Assembly: GCF_035658495.1 (NCBI RefSeq)
Contig: NZ_CP141944.1
Location: 2,878,001-2,942,000, forward strand
Direction: 5' to 3'
DNA: 64,000 nucleotides
Origin: Novosphingobium sp. RL4
GTDB taxonomy: Bacteria > Pseudomonadota > Alphaproteobacteria > Sphingomonadales > Sphingomonadaceae
The notes below the pieces were generated by a model that ran no database searches, was not told the DNA's origin, and saw only the letters and a list, made by a program, of their open reading frames with translations. Shown here one piece after another: positions 27,096 to 35,500 of this stretch. A program made the translations under genes and the position numbers. Within the stretch, counting starts at the first letter, position 1; each line of letters starts with the position of its first letter.

Positions 27096-28030
27096 GGCTT
27101 GTAGGTGGGCAGCTTCTGCCCCTTAATGAGGGCGCCGGCGCCCTGCTCGTCGATCTTCTCGGTCACACTGCGCAGGGCCTTGCTGGTGGCGCGCAGATCG
27201 CGGATCGCGGCTTCGGCGGCAGGAAGCGTCTGCTGCGATACCTGGTCGAAGGCAGGCTGCGCATGCTGGAGCGTCTGGTCGAGGGTCTCCATCGACTTCT
27301 GCGCAGCACCCAGCGTCTCGCGAAGCTGGGCCGCCAGCGAATTACCCTGATCGCCCAGCAGGCTGTCCGCCTTGCCCGCCACGCCCTCGAACGCGACCAG
27401 CGTTCTGGTGGCCTGGTTCAGCGTTCCCTGAAGTTCCGCCAGCGTCTGCTTCATCTGCGGCGTCGCGGCCGAGAGATCCTTCGTCATCTTGTCGGTATTC
27501 TTGAGAATGCCGGTGATGGAACGGCGGTTCTCTTCGGACATCAGAAGGTTGAGGTTTTCTGTCAGCGTCGCCAGCCGTTCGAGCAGCAGCGGCGCGTTGG
27601 AGAGGATTTCACCCAGGCCGCCGCGCTTGGTCGGGATCACAGGCACGCCTTCCGGGCCGGGCTCGGTCAGCAGCGGCGCGCCCTTCACGGCGCCTTCGAG
27701 CTGGATGTCGGCCACGCCGGTGAAGCTGCCCTGGATCGTTGCAGTGGTGCCGACGGTGACGGGCACCTTCTTGTCCACCTTCACGCGCACGCGAATGAAG
27801 CTGGGGTCCTGCGGCCAGAGTTCGATCTCCTTGATCTGCCCGACCGGCACGCCCGCGTAATCGACGCCGGAACCCTTGGCGAGCCCGTCGACCGACTGCT
27901 TGAAGAAGATGTCATACTCGTTTCGCGCGGTGTCGTTGATCCGCGCGATCCAGATGATGAACGCCGCCAGCGTCGCCAGCAGCACCAGCGTGACGGCTCC
28001 GACCCATATGTGATTGGCCCGTGTTTCCAT
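27092..28030 (-). CDS. MCE-family lipid-binding protein, MlaD-like
   Basis: Periplasmic substrate-binding component, 312 residues, with one N-terminal membrane helix (about 10-30). The MCE domain occupies roughly 40-120: AKGSGVDYAGVPVGQIKEIELW and GVADIQLEGA, with the VTVGTTATIQGSFTG segment. Long helical and coiled-coil stretches (residues 160-300) follow, rich in Gln, Thr and Ala, as in extended MCE proteins that may form a tube. Located between the ATPase gene and the lipoprotein gene. It likely carries phospholipids between membranes; direction unknown. Confidence 0.93.
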   Translation of the reverse strand: METRANHIWVGAVTLVLLATLAAFIIWIARINDTARNEYDIFFKQSVDGLAKGSGVDYAGVPVGQIKEIELWPQDPSFIRVRVKVDKKVPVTVGTTATIQGSFTGVADIQLEGAVKGAPLLTEPGPEGVPVIPTKRGGLGEILSNAPLLLERLATLTENLNLLMSEENRRSITGILKNTDKMTKDLSAATPQMKQTLAELQGTLNQATRTLVAFEGVAGKADSLLGDQGNSLAAQLRETLGAAQKSMETLDQTLQHAQPAFDQVSQQTLPAAEAAIRDLRATSKALRSVTEKIDEQGAGALIKGQKLPTYKP

Positions 28031-28040
28031 GCTGTGTGCC

Positions 28041-28955
28041 CTATGCCCCGCTTTCGTTGGTAGTATTCAGGGTCGGCGCCTCGGGGGCGGGACCGTCCTG
28101 CGCGACCGGCGCGTCATGCTGCATCGAAATCTCGTCCTTCGCGCCGAGCGCGGCACGGCCGCGCGGGCCGTTGAAGTATTCCTGTATCCACGGGTGATCG
28201 AGCGCGAGAAGTTCGGGGATCGTACCCACGGCGATCACCTGCTTGTCCGCCAGCACCGCCACGCGGTCGCAGATGGCGTGAAGCGTGTCGAGATCGTGCG
28301 TGATGAGGAACACCGTCAGGCCCAGCGTATCGGCCAGTTCGCGCGTCAGACCGTCGAAAGCGGCCGCACCGATCGGATCCAGGCCCGCGGTCGGCTCGTC
28401 GAGGAACAGCAGTTCAGGGTCGAGCGCCAGCGCCCGCGCGAGGCCGGCGCGCTTCTTCATGCCGCCCGAAAGCTCGTTCGGATACTTGAAGGCCGATTCC
28501 TCGGCCAACCCGGCGAGGCGCACCTTGAAGCGGGCGATCTCGCTGCGCAGGGTATCGTCGATCTCGGGATAGAACTGCTTGAGCGGCACTTCCACGTTCT
28601 CGCCCACGGTCAGGGTCGAAAACAGGGCCCCTCCCTGGAACAGCACGCCCCAGCGCGAGCGCAAGTCGATCCCTTCCTCGTCGGTGGAATCGCCCATGCG
28701 GTGGCCGAGCACGGTGATCTCGCCCTCGGCAGGCTGCTGCAGGCCGATGATCGAGCGCATCAGCACCGATTTGCCGGTGCCCGAACCACCGACGACGCCG
28801 AGAATTTCGCCCCTGCGGACCTTGAGCGAGAGATCGTCGTGAATGACATGCTCGCCAAAGACGTTGCGCAGCCCCTCGACGACGATGGGAAATTCGTCGG
28901 CGGGATTGTCGCCCGGCATGGGCCGTTCGGCCTCGAGGCTTGCGGTTTCGCTCAT
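28041..28955 (-). CDS. MCE/Mla-type ABC transporter ATP-binding protein
   Basis: ATPase subunit of 304 residues. ATG 28955 overlaps the stop of the permease gene (ATGA); the longer open frame upstream is a shadow of the permease. Walker A GGSGTGKS, Q-loop FQGGALF, signature LSGGMKKR, Walker B LLFLDEPTAGLDP, and switch His in LITHDLDTL. The Met-Lys-Lys signature is typical of MlaF/Ttg2A-type ATPases. A Pro/Ala/Asp/Thr-rich tail of about 40 residues closes it. Confidence 0.96.
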   Translation of the reverse strand: MSETASLEAERPMPGDNPADEFPIVVEGLRNVFGEHVIHDDLSLKVRRGEILGVVGGSGTGKSVLMRSIIGLQQPAEGEITVLGHRMGDSTDEEGIDLRSRWGVLFQGGALFSTLTVGENVEVPLKQFYPEIDDTLRSEIARFKVRLAGLAEESAFKYPNELSGGMKKRAGLARALALDPELLFLDEPTAGLDPIGAAAFDGLTRELADTLGLTVFLITHDLDTLHAICDRVAVLADKQVIAVGTIPELLALDHPWIQEYFNGPRGRAALGAKDEISMQHDAPVAQDGPAPEAPTLNTTNESGA

Positions 28956-30067
28956 TGCCAGCCGATCTTGGTGAAGAAGATGGCGAAGAAGGCGTCGAGC
29001 ACGATCACCGTGAAGATCGCCGTGACCACCGCCTGGGTAGTGCGCGCGCCGACTTCCTCTGCGTTGGAGGTCACCTGCATGCCCTGGTAGCAACCGGCGA
29101 GCGCGACGATCAGCGCGAAGACCGGCGCCTTGATCAGCCCGACCCACACATCGGTGATCGGCACCACTTCCTGGGTGCGCTGAAGGAAGGTCCAGAACGG
29201 AATGTCGAGCGCGAAATTGGCGATGAAGGCGCCGCCGATGATCGCCAGAACGGTGGAATAGAACCCCAGCAGCGGCATCATCAGCATCGCCGCCAGCACC
29301 CGCGGAACGACCAGCGCCTGCATCGGCGAAACGCCGATGGTGCGCATGGCGTCCACTTCCTCGGTCAGCTTCATCGTGCCGATCTGCGCGGCGAAGGCCG
29401 ACCCGGATCGCCCCGCGACCATGATTGCGGTCATCAGAATGCCCAGTTCGCGCATCGCAAGGCGGCCGGTAAGGTTGATGGTGTAGATTTCCGCACCGAA
29501 CTGCGCGAGCTGCACCGCGCCCTGCTGGGCGATGACGATGCCGATCAGGAAGCTCATCAACCCGATGATCCACAGCGAGTTGATGCCCACATGCTGCATG
29601 TGATGCACCAGCGCCGTGCCGCGCAGCCGCGAGGGATGGCGGATGGCGGTGCCCAGCGCCGAGATCAGTTCGCCGAGGAAACCCACCGAGCGGATCAGCC
29701 CGTGCCCCCAGCCGACCACGAGATCGCCGAGTTCGCCCACCGTGCGCAGCAGCAGCGGCTGCTCCGGTTCGATGTCCGCCTCTTCCTCCGGCACCTTGCC
29801 GATGGCGGCGAACAGGCGTTTCGCCTGCTCGCTCTGGCCGATCACTTCGAGGTCATGCTCGCTGGCATAGCGGCAGACGAGCCAGGCGCCCGTCGTGTCG
29901 ATATCGGTTACGCCGGACATGTCCACCCGGGCGAACGGCCCGTGCAGCGCGGCCAGCTTGGCCCCGAGGTTACCCAGCGAATGAACGCGCAAGGGCCCCT
30001 TCAGCGCCACGGTCTGGACGCCATCCTGGTCGCTTTCCGACAGAGTGAATTCAGCCCATTCCCGCAT
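28952..30067 (-). CDS. MlaE-family permease with N-terminal STAS domain
   Basis: Inner-membrane permease of 371 residues. Residues 1-105 look like a STAS domain (LKGPLRVHSLGNLGAKLAAL, VDMSGVTDIDTTGAWLV), the part that is a separate protein, MlaB, in E. coli. Residues 140-371 are the MlaE domain with about six helices and the characteristic SFLIGIVIAQQGAVQLAQFGAE, GRSGSAFAAQIGTMKLTEEVDAM and YQGMQV segments. First gene of permease-ATPase-MCE-lipoprotein. Together these form the inner-membrane engine of a lipid transport system. Confidence 0.95.
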   Translation of the reverse strand: MREWAEFTLSESDQDGVQTVALKGPLRVHSLGNLGAKLAALHGPFARVDMSGVTDIDTTGAWLVCRYASEHDLEVIGQSEQAKRLFAAIGKVPEEEADIEPEQPLLLRTVGELGDLVVGWGHGLIRSVGFLGELISALGTAIRHPSRLRGTALVHHMQHVGINSLWIIGLMSFLIGIVIAQQGAVQLAQFGAEIYTINLTGRLAMRELGILMTAIMVAGRSGSAFAAQIGTMKLTEEVDAMRTIGVSPMQALVVPRVLAAMLMMPLLGFYSTVLAIIGGAFIANFALDIPFWTFLQRTQEVVPITDVWVGLIKAPVFALIVALAGCYQGMQVTSNAEEVGARTTQAVVTAIFTVIVLDAFFAIFFTKIGWQ

Positions 30068-30240
30068 GTGCGCTCGTATTGGGGGAAAATGCCTGTACCG
30101 GCAAGGGGTTCCCCCGGTGCGGCAGATTGTTCATTTCGCAATTGCAACCGTAGTGGAGCAATCTGCCTCGCGCGCGCATCTGCGCGGGTGAACTTACGGA
30201 GACTTGCGCGCGAAGCGCCGCACTGGCAAAGCGCCGCGCC

Positions 30241-32922
30241 ATGACCGACACTCCAGAAACCGCACCCGAAGGCACCCTCGAAGCTGGGCCCGAATCTGGG
30301 CTGGCCAAGACCTTCGACCCCGCCCAGATCGAGGCGAAGTGGTACCAGCATTGGGAAAGCGAAGGGCTGTTCCGCCCCGAGCGCGCCGACGCGCAGCCGT
30401 TCACCATCGTGAACCCGCCGCCGAACGTTACCGGCTCGCTCCACATCGGCCACGCGCTGGACAATACGCTGCAGGACATCGTGATCCGTCATGAGCGCCT
30501 GAAGGGCAAGGACGCTCTCTGGGTGGTCGGCACCGACCATGCCGGCATCGCCACCCAGATGGTGGTCGAGCGCCAGATGGAGGCGAAACAGGACAAGCGC
30601 GCGAATTACACGCGTGAACAGTTCATCGAGAAGGTCTGGGAGTGGAAGGCCGAATCCGGCGGCACCATCACCGGTCAGCTGCGCCGCCTCGGCTGCTCGA
30701 TGGACTGGAGCCGCGAGCAGTTCACGATGGATCCGCACTTCACCAAGGCCGTGGTCAAGGTCTTCGTGGACCTGCACAAGCAGGGCCTGATCTATCGCGA
30801 CAAGCGCCTGGTGAACTGGGACCCGAAGTTCCGCACCGCCATTTCCGACCTTGAGGTCGAAACGCGCGAGACCAACGGCCACTTCTGGCACATCAAGTAT
30901 CCGCTTTCGGACGGTTCGGGCCATATCCACGTCGCCACCACCCGCCCGGAAACGATGCTGGCCGACATGGCCGTGGCGGTTAATCCCGAGGACGAGCGCT
31001 ACAAGGAACTGCTGGCGCGCGGCGCCACCGTCACCCTGCCGCTCACCGGCCGCGAGATTCCCATCGTCGCGGACGAGCACGCCGATCCCGAACTGGGCTC
31101 GGGCGCGGTGAAGATCACCCCGGGTCATGACTTCAACGACTTCGAGGTGGGCAAGCGCGCGGGCTTTAAGGCCGGTGACATGCTCAACATGCTCGATGCC
31201 GATGCCAAGGTCTGCCAGACGCAGGACGGCCTCGTGCCTTCGCAGTTCATCGGCATGGACCGCTTCGAGGCGCGCAAGGCGATCGTCCAGTTCCTCGAAG
31301 ACGACGGCCTGCTCGAAAAGGTCGAGGACCGCGTGATCCAGACCCCGTTCGGCGACCGCAGCGGCGTGGTGATCGAACCCTGGCTGACCGATCAGTGGTA
31401 CGTCGATGCGCAGACGCTGGCCGGCCCGCCGCTGGAAGCCGTGCGTTCAGGCGCCATCGAGATCGTCCCGAAGAGCTGGGAAAAGACCTTCTTCAACTGG
31501 ATGGAAAACATCCAGCCCTGGTGCGTCTCGCGTCAGCTCTGGTGGGGCCACCGCATTCCGGCGTGGTTCAGCGAGGACGGCGAGATCTTCGTCGCCGAAA
31601 CCGAAGAAGAAGCACAGGCACAGGCCGGCAACAAGAAGCTGACCCGCGACGAGGACGTGCTGGACACCTGGTTCTCCTCCGCGCTCTGGCCTTTCGCCAC
31701 GCTCGGCTGGCCCGATGAAGACGCGCCGCTGCTGAAGAAGCATTACCCGAACGACCTGCTGGTTTCCGGCTTCGACATCCTGTTCTTCTGGGATGCGCGC
31801 ATGGCGATGCAGGGCATTCACTTCATGAAGGAAGTGCCGTGGAAGCGGCTCTACCTCCATGGTCTGGTGCGTGCTGCCGACGGCCAGAAGATGTCGAAGT
31901 CCAAGGGCAACGTGGTCGATCCGCTGGGCCTGATCGACAAGTACGGCGCCGACGCGCTGCGCTTCTTCATGGCTGCCATGGAAAGCCAGGGCCGCGACGT
32001 GAAGATGGATGAAAAGCGCGTCGAAGGTTACCGCAACTTCGCCACGAAGCTGTGGAACGCCGCGCGTTTCTGCCAGTCCAACGGCATCGTCGCCAGCACC
32101 TCGATCAAGGCGCCTGAAGCCACTTCCGCCGTCAACAAGTGGATCATCGGCGAAGTCGTCGAAACCGTTGCCGCGCTGGACAAGGCCATGGCCGACCTGC
32201 GCTTCGACGCGGCTGCCAATGCGATCTACCACTTCGTGTGGAACCAGTTCTGCGACTGGTACATCGAACTGATCAAGGGCAACTTCGACGCGGAAACCAA
32301 GGCCGTCGCCGGCTGGGTGCTCGACCAGATCCTCGTCATGCTCCACCCTTTCATGCCCTTCGTCACCGAAGAGCTGTGGAGCAAGATGGGCGCGCGCGAA
32401 CAGGACCTGATCGTTGCCGCATGGCCCGCGCCGGAAGCCTCGGTGGACGCCGAGGCCAAGGCCGAAGTCGAATGGCTGATCGCGCTGATCGGCAACTTGC
32501 GCGGCGCCAAGTCCGAACTCGGCATCGCGCCGGGCGCGCGCCTTACCGCCTATGTCGCCAATCCCTCGGACGCGACCCGCGCGGTGATCGGGCGTAACGG
32601 CACCGTTATCGACCGTCTGGCGCGTCTGGATGCAATCGTGTTCGAAGCGGCTCCAGCCGGTGCCGCCATGCAGGTGGGCGCGGGCGATGCGACGCTGGCG
32701 ATCCCGCTGGAAGGCGTGATCGACATCGCCGCGGAGAAGGCCCGTCTGGAAAAAGCCATGGCCGCTTCGGTCAAGGAACGGGACTCGCTCGACAAGCGCC
32801 TGGGCAACCCGGCCTTCGTAGAGAAGGCCAAGCCGGAGGCCATCGATAAGGCCCGTGCCGACCATGCCCATCACTCCGCAGAGGCCGAGCGTCTGGCCGC
32901 GGCGCTGGTGCGACTGGGTTGA
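30241..32922 (+). CDS. valS: Valyl-tRNA synthetase
   Basis: Class I synthetase of 893 residues joining valine to tRNA(Val). HIGH motif in [12 protein letters not shown] near residue 69; KMSKS in [10 protein letters not shown] near residue 550; the editing domain lies between ([17 protein letters not shown]). C-terminal helical anticodon region ([19 protein letters not shown]) and a final coiled-coil arm ([32 protein letters not shown]) as in all valyl enzymes. A short N-terminal extension of about 20 residues is acidic. Divergent from the MlaE operon. Confidence 0.98.
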   Translation: MTDTPETAPEGTLEAGPESGLAKTFDPAQIEAKWYQHWESEGLFRPERADAQPFTIVNPPPNVTGSLHIGHALDNTLQDIVIRHERLKGKDALWVVGTDHAGIATQMVVERQMEAKQDKRANYTREQFIEKVWEWKAESGGTITGQLRRLGCSMDWSREQFTMDPHFTKAVVKVFVDLHKQGLIYRDKRLVNWDPKFRTAISDLEVETRETNGHFWHIKYPLSDGSGHIHVATTRPETMLADMAVAVNPEDERYKELLARGATVTLPLTGREIPIVADEHADPELGSGAVKITPGHDFNDFEVGKRAGFKAGDMLNMLDADAKVCQTQDGLVPSQFIGMDRFEARKAIVQFLEDDGLLEKVEDRVIQTPFGDRSGVVIEPWLTDQWYVDAQTLAGPPLEAVRSGAIEIVPKSWEKTFFNWMENIQPWCVSRQLWWGHRIPAWFSEDGEIFVAETEEEAQAQAGNKKLTRDEDVLDTWFSSALWPFATLGWPDEDAPLLKKHYPNDLLVSGFDILFFWDARMAMQGIHFMKEVPWKRLYLHGLVRAADGQKMSKSKGNVVDPLGLIDKYGADALRFFMAAMESQGRDVKMDEKRVEGYRNFATKLWNAARFCQSNGIVASTSIKAPEATSAVNKWIIGEVVETVAALDKAMADLRFDAAANAIYHFVWNQFCDWYIELIKGNFDAETKAVAGWVLDQILVMLHPFMPFVTEELWSKMGAREQDLIVAAWPAPEASVDAEAKAEVEWLIALIGNLRGAKSELGIAPGARLTAYVANPSDATRAVIGRNGTVIDRLARLDAIVFEAAPAGAAMQVGAGDATLAIPLEGVIDIAAEKARLEKAMAASVKERDSLDKRLGNPAFVEKAKPEAIDKARADHAHHSAEAERLAAALVRLG

Positions 32923-32937
32923 AGAAGTAAGGGTTAA

Positions 32938-32961
32938 GGCAGGGGGTCTAGACCCCCTGCC
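32938..32961. repeat. 24-base perfect palindrome after valS
   Basis: Perfect 12-base arms (GGCAGGGGGTCT and its complement) with no loop, starting 16 bases after the valS stop. It is followed by a C run rather than T residues, so it is not a standard terminator. Confidence 0.75.
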
Positions 32962-33074
32962 CCCCCCAATACCGTCCAGGGCACGCGCGCAGCCTCATTG
33001 TGTGCCCTTTGCTGCCGCAGGCTATTTTGTCTCCCGGCTCTCAATGAGCGCGCAACGGCGAGGCCGGTCACGAC

Positions 33075-33098
33075 GCAGACATTCCGGCAGACATTCCG
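33075..33098. repeat. Tandem 12-base repeat
   Basis: Two perfect adjacent copies of GCAGACATTCCG. Confidence 0.75.
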
Positions 33099-33102
33099 AG
33101 GG

Positions 33103-33138
33103 CCTGGGGGATCATCCCCCAGGACTTCTCTCTTTTTC
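33103..33138 (+). terminator. Palindrome followed by T-rich tract
   Basis: Arms CCTGGGGGAT and ATCCCCCAGG around a single base, followed by TCTCTCTTTTT. It could terminate valS transcription, though it lies 180 bases after the stop codon. Confidence 0.45.
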
Positions 33139-33211
33139 GTTTTCCTACACCTCACGCATCTGACACTTTCGCGCGCGTGAACGCCCTACCCTTTCTCCAC
33201 GAAACCAGCCA

Positions 33212-33241
33212 CAAGGTGACACCCTCGACGCAAGGTGACAC
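33212..33241. repeat. Two direct copies of CAAGGTGACAC
   Basis: Copies begin at 33212 and 33231, 19 bases apart. TGACACTTT also occurs at 33161 and 33236. Possible direct-repeat binding site upstream of queE. Confidence 0.5.
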
Positions 33242-33256
33242 TTTTCCCTCTGGACC

Positions 33257-33274
33257 GTGTAAACTGTGTCAACC
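33257..33274. repeat. Tandem 9-base repeat, GGTTGACAC type
   Basis: Read on the minus strand, GGTTGACAC is followed directly by AGTTTACAC (two changes). The same unit is tandemly repeated at 53801-53818. Confidence 0.5.
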
Positions 33275-33312
33275 TCGCCCCTCAAAATCGTAATCTTACA
33301 CCGAGACGATCC

Positions 33313-34059
33313 GTGACCCTTGCCCTTGCCACCACCACTCCCGGCAAACCCGAAGTGTTCGCTTCGCTTCAGGGCGAAGGCGTCAGCATGGGGCGGCCGA
33401 GCACGTTCGTCCGGCTGTCGCGCTGCAATCTCGCCTGCCAGTGGTGCGACACCGCGTACACATGGCGCTTCACGGGCGACAATCGCTTCCACCGCGACGA
33501 TCTGGCTTTCGAACGCAAGGCCAATCAGGTCATGGCCGAAGAGGCCGACGTGGCGCGCATGGTGGCCGACCTGCCGCCAGATCGCCTTGTCGTGACCGGG
33601 GGCGAGCCGCTGCTTCAGGGCCCGCAACTGGCGCGGATGCTGGTCGCGCTGGACGAAGCGCGGCCGGGGATGCATGTCGAAATCGAAACCAACGGATCTG
33701 TGGCCCCGCATGCGGCGCTCGATGCGCGGGTGCAGCAGTACAACGTCAGCCCGAAACTTTCGCACAGCGGCAATCCGGCCGAGCTCGCGCTGGTGCCGGA
33801 ACGACTGGCGGCCTGGGCGGCCGAACCGCGTGCATGGTTCAAGTTCGTGGTGGCCGAACCTGCCGACGTGGACGAGGTCCGCGCGCTCCAGCAGCGCTAC
33901 GCCATTCCCGCAGAGCGGATATTCCTGATGCCCGAGGGTCGCTCCAGCGATGTTATCCGGCAGCGGTCAGGCTGGCTCTCGGATATCTGCACGCAGGAAG
34001 GCTATCGCTTCACCGACCGCCTGCACATTCATATCTGGGGCGATACGCGGGGAACTTGA
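33313..34059 (+). CDS. queE: 7-carboxy-7-deazaguanine synthase QueE
   Basis: Radical SAM enzyme of 248 residues in the preQ0/queuosine pathway. GTG 33313 is chosen: it gives VTLALATTTPGKPEVFASLQGEG, the family start with ASLQGEG; the open frame upstream runs into the repeat region. Iron-sulfur cluster ligands are CNLACQWC (C-x3-C-x2-C, residues about 37-44), followed by DTAYTW. VTGGEPLLQ and ETNGS are the SAM and substrate motifs. RBS is weak. Cotranscribed with the MATE exporter, 7 bases downstream. Confidence 0.95.
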   Translation: MTLALATTTPGKPEVFASLQGEGVSMGRPSTFVRLSRCNLACQWCDTAYTWRFTGDNRFHRDDLAFERKANQVMAEEADVARMVADLPPDRLVVTGGEPLLQGPQLARMLVALDEARPGMHVEIETNGSVAPHAALDARVQQYNVSPKLSHSGNPAELALVPERLAAWAAEPRAWFKFVVAEPADVDEVRALQQRYAIPAERIFLMPEGRSSDVIRQRSGWLSDICTQEGYRFTDRLHIHIWGDTRGT

Positions 34060-34066
34060 GGGGCAA

Positions 34067-35497
34067 ATGAACGAGGCATCGCCGATCCCGACCGGGGAAA
34101 CAGAACCCGAGGAAGCACCTACCCCGGCGCAAATGGCGCGGATGAAAGGCGACCTCACGCAAGGGCCGATCCTGAAGACGCTGATGCTCTTCTCGATCCC
34201 CATGCTGATTTCCAACGTTCTCCAGACCCTGAACGGATCGGTCAACGCGATCTGGGTGGGTCGGCTGCTGGGCGAAGCGGCGCTGGCGGCAACGGCCAAT
34301 GCCAATGTCATCATGTTCCTGCTGTTCGCACTGGTCTTCGGCTTCGGCATGGCCACGACGGTACGCGTGGGCCAGCACTTCGGCGCGCGCGATATCGACG
34401 CGGCGCGCAAGACTTTCGGATCGGGCCTGGGCTTCTGCTTCCTGCTGTCGGGGCTCTGCGGCCTCGGCGGCTGGCTTGGCGCGGACGCCCTGCTCCATTC
34501 GCTGGGCACGCCGGACGCCAGCCGGATCGAGGCGCTCGCGTACCTGCGCGTTATCTTCGTGACCATCCCGCTCGGCTCGATGTCGATGATGGTCTCGATG
34601 GGCATGCGCGGCGCGGGCGATTCCAAGACCCCGCTCTACGCGATGATCCTGACAGTTGCGCTCGATATCGTGCTGAATCCGCTGCTCATCATCGGGCCCG
34701 GCCCGATCCCCGCGCTCGGCATCGCCGGCTCCGCCATGGCGACGGCTTTCGCGAACTTTGCCGGGCTCATCTACCAGCTCTGGCGCATTTACCGGCAGGA
34801 CCTGCCGATGCGCCTGCGCGGCCCGGAACTGGGCTACCTTGCCCCGCGCGGCGCCGAACTGGCCTATGTCATCCTCAAAGGCCTGCCGATGGGCGCGCAG
34901 ATGCTGCTGGTCTCTTCCGCCGGCCTCATCATGGTCAGCCTCGTCAATCGCGAAGGCCTGGATGCGGCGGCCGCCTACGGCGCCTCGCTGCAATTGTGGA
35001 ACTACCTCCAGATGCCCGCCTTCGCTATCGGCTCAGCGGTCAGCGCCATGGTGGCACAGTCATTGGGTGCGGGCGACCACAAGCGCGTGGGCAAGGTGAC
35101 AGAGGTGGGCCTCGTCGCGAATCTCGCCTTCTCCACGCTGGTGGCGGCACTGATCGTGGCGTTCGACCGGCCCCTGCTCGCCCTGTTCCTCGGCGGCGAC
35201 AGCCCGGCCATGCCCATTGCCGAGCACATCCAGCTCGTCTGCACGGCCAGCTTCGTGATCGTCTCGATCACGATGATCCTGACCGGGACCATGCGCGCCT
35301 ATGGCGCGGTGGTGGCCCCGCTCGTCATCATGTTCCTGGGCCTCTATCCCGGCCGCCTCGGCTTCTACTACCTTGCCCGCCCGTTCATCGGCAGCGAGGC
35401 GGTGTGGTGGGCCTATCCGGTCGGTTCGGTGCTGACGGTGGCCTTCACCGTCGGCTATTACCGCTGGGGCAAGTGGCGCGCCGACTTCACGGTGTAG
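34067..35497 (+). CDS. MATE-family multidrug/cation efflux transporter
   Basis: Inner-membrane antiporter of 476 residues with about 12 helices. ATG 34067 follows GAGGGGC; the upstream frame is queE shadow. Family features include ILKTLMLFSIPMLISNVLQ, LNGSVNAIWVGRLLGE, GFGMATTVRVGQHFGARD and AIGSAVSAMVAQSLGAGD. The acidic N-terminal 35 residues are probably cytoplasmic. Exports cationic drugs or metabolites in exchange for H+ or Na+; substrate unknown. The 7-base gap to queE indicates one transcript. Confidence 0.93.
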   Translation: MNEASPIPTGETEPEEAPTPAQMARMKGDLTQGPILKTLMLFSIPMLISNVLQTLNGSVNAIWVGRLLGEAALAATANANVIMFLLFALVFGFGMATTVRVGQHFGARDIDAARKTFGSGLGFCFLLSGLCGLGGWLGADALLHSLGTPDASRIEALAYLRVIFVTIPLGSMSMMVSMGMRGAGDSKTPLYAMILTVALDIVLNPLLIIGPGPIPALGIAGSAMATAFANFAGLIYQLWRIYRQDLPMRLRGPELGYLAPRGAELAYVILKGLPMGAQMLLVSSAGLIMVSLVNREGLDAAAAYGASLQLWNYLQMPAFAIGSAVSAMVAQSLGAGDHKRVGKVTEVGLVANLAFSTLVAALIVAFDRPLLALFLGGDSPAMPIAEHIQLVCTASFVIVSITMILTGTMRAYGAVVAPLVIMFLGLYPGRLGFYYLARPFIGSEAVWWAYPVGSVLTVAFTVGYYRWGKWRADFTV

Positions 35498-35500
35498 CCG

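Larger units (their letters stand above)
32923..33312. other. Repeat-rich gene-free region between valS and queE
   Basis: About 390 bases with no supported gene; minus-strand open frames overlap the real queE and are not convincing. It contains a 24-base perfect palindrome, a tandem 12-base repeat, a terminator-like palindrome, two CAAGGTGACAC copies and a GGTTGACAC-type pair, each listed separately. No tRNA or other RNA gene recognised. Confidence 0.65.

Noticed and set aside
33145..33765. Minus-strand open frame over the queE start
   Set aside because: It overlaps a certain radical SAM gene and has no signature of its own.
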